From Prorocentrum cordatum (taxonomy: Eukaryota > Sar > Dinophyceae > Prorocentrales > Prorocentraceae): a stretch of DNA of 64,000 nt. The notes beneath the pieces are model-generated. The model worked only from the letters and a program-made list of their open reading frames with translations, was not told where the DNA came from and did no database searches. A program made the position numbers and the translations under genes. The number at the start of each line of letters is the position of its first letter. The first letter of the stretch is position 1. The stretch is from the NCBI GenBank assembly GCA_963575745.1, contig CAUYUJ010001392.1, positions 162,384 through 226,383 of the forward strand. The letters are read 5' to 3'. Below, in pieces: positions 62,173-64,000 of the stretch.

Positions 62173-62354
62173 GAAAGGTCCGCGCGATCGTCCCGGCCTG
62201 CACCCCGCGGGGCCCCGCTGTCCTTTCGTGGCCATCCCTGGGCTTTCTCGTGGCCGTAGAGCGGCGACCACCAGAAGCGGGTCCTTGCGCGAGATGGCGT
62301 AGTGCCCTTGCGCGGTGGCTTACAGGGCAGGGCAGCGCAGAAACGTGGACAGGC

Positions 62355-62518
62355 TGAAGTCGGGCCTGTCCCCCATACAGGCCGATTTTGGGGGAACAAA
62401 AATTCTGAATATAGCCAAAAGGAGCCCTACAATGTTCAAAACTGGTCAAATCGTCCCCCGCCGATTTGTTTCTACGATGTTTGCATCTCCCTCCTGCAGG
62501 GGGGCAGGCCCGACTTCA
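62355..62518. mobile_element. Family-1 MITE-like element
   Basis: Ends CTGAAGTCGGGCCTGTCCCC and GGGGGGCAGGCCCGACTTCAG are near-perfect inverted copies. No clear target-site duplication was seen. Confidence 0.88.
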
Positions 62519-62559
62519 GGATAGTTGTCGATTCAGATAGTGGACAGTGTTAAGTCGGG

Positions 62560-62706
62560 TTTGTCCCTCTACCGGGCGGATCTCCCCAAAAAGTAAAAGC
62601 AAAGGGACGATTTGTTGAGCATTTGTTTTGACCATTTCGGAGCATGTTCAGGATATGCTGTATTTTTCATCCCAAATCCGCCTGTAGGAGGACACGCCCG
62701 ACCTAA
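62560..62706. mobile_element. Family-1 MITE-like element
   Basis: Ends TTAAGTCGGGTTTGTCCCTC and GGAGGACACGCCCGACCTAA. It lies 41 bp from the previous copy in a mini-cluster. Confidence 0.88.
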
Positions 62707-62867
62707 GGATATTTCTCGACGCGCTTTTTTGAGAGTTCATACACGTTGGCGGCTCGCGTGGGTGAAGAAGGTGTTGGGTAGGTCTCGGGCCAGAGTTACT
62801 CACCTCTTCACAGGGGGCGGTTTTTCGCTTCGGAATCCTGTTTTAATTTGCCCCGGTGCCCGAGCAG

Positions 62868-63000
62868 CTTCCCCCAGAGCGGCGAAGTCTTCGAAGACCC
62901 GCCAGTTGCAACAGGCACAGCGCCGGAGATCCGGGTCTTCGCCGCGGCCGCCGTCGGTCGCTCGGGGCCCCTCGAGGGTCGAGTAGGGGACCGACTACAG
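62868..63000 (+). CDS. Possible exon, unknown protein
   Basis: After GCCCGAGCAG the frame FPQSGEVFEDPPVATGTAPE, then IRVFAAAAVGRSGPLEGRVG, has G/C-rich third positions. No family was recognised and the right border is unclear. Confidence 0.25.
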
Positions 63001-63039
63001 CAGTGGTTTACACCCCGGAACTGTTTTTTGCTCCGCCGG

Positions 63040-63282
63040 CTCTGCGGAAGGGTACGTGGAATGTTCCGAAGATCTTTACGGGGCATTCCTCGCAGATTTC
63101 TCGCAGGTCCGCCGAGCAAGCCAATGTTGGGGTAACAATCGGCTCTGCGGTCCATCCCCCACTCCTGCGGAGGAGTACGTGGAACGCTCTGTAGATCTAC
63201 GGGGCATTCCACGACTGCCTCGCGGAGTCGACGAAGAAATCCATGTTGGCTATAAACCGATTCTGTAGTCCATCCCCTACAA
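63040..63282 (+). repeat. Tandem pair of a roughly 120-bp unit
   Basis: TGCGGA(A/G)G(G/A)GTACGTGGAA, then TACGGGGCATTCC and CCAATGTTGG/CCATGTTGGC, TGTAGTCCATCCCC-type landmarks occur twice (about 63050-63165 and 63172-63282). Confidence 0.8.
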
Positions 63283-63476
63283 CCCTCGTCGAAATTGAAC
63301 GAAAGTTTTTTCCACCCCCGTCGCCCCCAAATTTCAATGTTCATCGAAAGGCGCATCGCGGCCGGCGGGGTCCGAAGAAAATCTCGAAGTCGCCGGCGTC
63401 GGCGTGAACATTGAAATTGGGGGTCGGGGGGCGCCGCCAAGTCGCGGCTAAAACTTGCGTTCAATTTCGACGAGGG
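63283..63476. mobile_element. TIR element with nested inverted repeats, 194 bp
   Basis: CCCTCGTCGAAATTGAACG with AAAGTTTT at the left, and AAAACTTGCGTTCAATTTCG with ACGAGGG at the right. A second inverted pair lies inside (CCCCAAATTTCAATGTTCA at 63325 and TGAACATTGAAATTGGGGG at 63405). No target-site duplication was obvious. Confidence 0.85.
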
Positions 63477-63481
63477 ATGTA

Positions 63482-63621
63482 GTCGCACGAGGAGCACCCG
63501 GCGCGGCCGCGGCCGCCGCCGCCACGCCAGTGGCGCTGGGGCTGCCCTCCCTGGCGGCCCCGTGCCTCGCGGCCGAAGACGCCGCGGCGGAGGCGGGGTG
63601 GCGCCAGAAGCTGCACGCGAG
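63482..63621 (+). CDS. Possible exon, Ala-rich, unknown protein
   Basis: It starts within 6 bp of the preceding TIR element. The frame VARGAPGAAAAAAATPVALG, then LPSLAAPCLAAEDAAAEAGW and RQKLHAR, has very high G/C third positions. It passes into a GGA array. No family was recognised. Confidence 0.25.
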
Positions 63622-63770
63622 GAGGGGAGGAGGGAGGAGGAGGGAGGAGGGAGGAGGGAGGAGGGAGGAGGAGGGAGGAGGGAGGAGAGGAGGAGGGAGG
63701 GAGAGGAGGAGGAGGAGGAGACGGAGGAGGAGGACGGAGGAGGAGGAGGAGGAGGAGGAGGAGGACGAAG
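63622..63770 (+). repeat. (GGA)n array
   Basis: About 150 bp of GGAGG/GGA repeat. A solitary family-2-like end (GCTGGGGTCCGAGTGGGGTC) follows at 63788. Confidence 0.95.
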
Positions 63771-63866
63771 AGGTTTGGGCTTCCCAGCTGGGGTCCGAGT
63801 GGGGTCTGACCGAGTTGCAAGGCCGAGGTCGGTTCGGGGAGGTTGCCCTCATATGTTCGTGCCTGC

Positions 63867-63955
63867 GTCAGGGCGGGCCTGTCCTGTGACCATGTTTGAT
63901 CATTTTGGAGGGTGTATTTTTGTCTATGTCTTATTTTTCGTCCAAGATCTCGGGG
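63867..63955. mobile_element. Degenerate family-1 fragment
   Basis: GTCAGGGCGGGCCTGTCCTG at the left and TTATTTTTCGTCCAAGATCT at the right. The terminal CCCGAC is lost. Confidence 0.5.
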
Positions 63956-64000
63956 CTGCACAGGCCTCCCACCCTGACACGTCGATTAGTGAATCGTCCG

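Overview
This window looks like nuclear DNA of a dinoflagellate, and the species cannot be named from it. Four things point that way. The unique sequence is GC-rich. Several kilobases are trinucleotide arrays, mostly CCT/GGA, CGT/ACG and TAC. Short exons are buried in long repeat-filled introns. In the one certain host gene, some introns need GC or GA rather than GT as the donor. No rRNA, tRNA, CRISPR, bacterial operon or spliced-leader sequence was recognised. A run of exactly 100 N at 17776-17875 marks an assembly gap.

Layout. 1-5.1 kb is mostly a degenerate 12-bp minisatellite that keeps several reading frames open, with one RRM-like coding island at 1487-1695. 5-18 kb is simple-sequence arrays, a duplicated segment (8.8-10.4 kb) and small inverted-repeat elements. 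18-31 kb holds two decayed LINE retrotransposons, A on the minus strand and B on the plus strand. Their 5' sides face each other across about 0.9 kb of CCT repeats. Both carry ORF1, an APE-type endonuclease, reverse transcriptase, RNase H and a C-terminal cysteine module, and both are broken by frameshifts.

31.2-39.8 kb carries the C-terminal 365 or so residues of a class I ribonucleotide reductase large subunit (RNR1) in six exons on the plus strand. The substrate loop, the radical-transfer Tyr-Tyr pair and the C-terminal CxxC are all visible. The four introns with resolved borders are in phase and have 4-5 nt direct repeats at both ends. One 200-bp intron is almost wholly a copy of a dispersed hairpin repeat. 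The upstream part of the gene was not found, and LINE B ends about 230 bp before the first recognised exon.

39.8-64 kb is a mosaic of tandem arrays, at least eight families of short terminal-inverted-repeat elements (several with 8-11 bp target-site duplications) and about ten GC3-rich open islands that look like orphan exons. Only one of these (59308-59511, minus) has a tentative family, a PIF1-like helicase C-terminus. The most interesting feature is the repeated contact between small inverted-repeat elements and exon or splice borders, which resembles introner-type intron gain.
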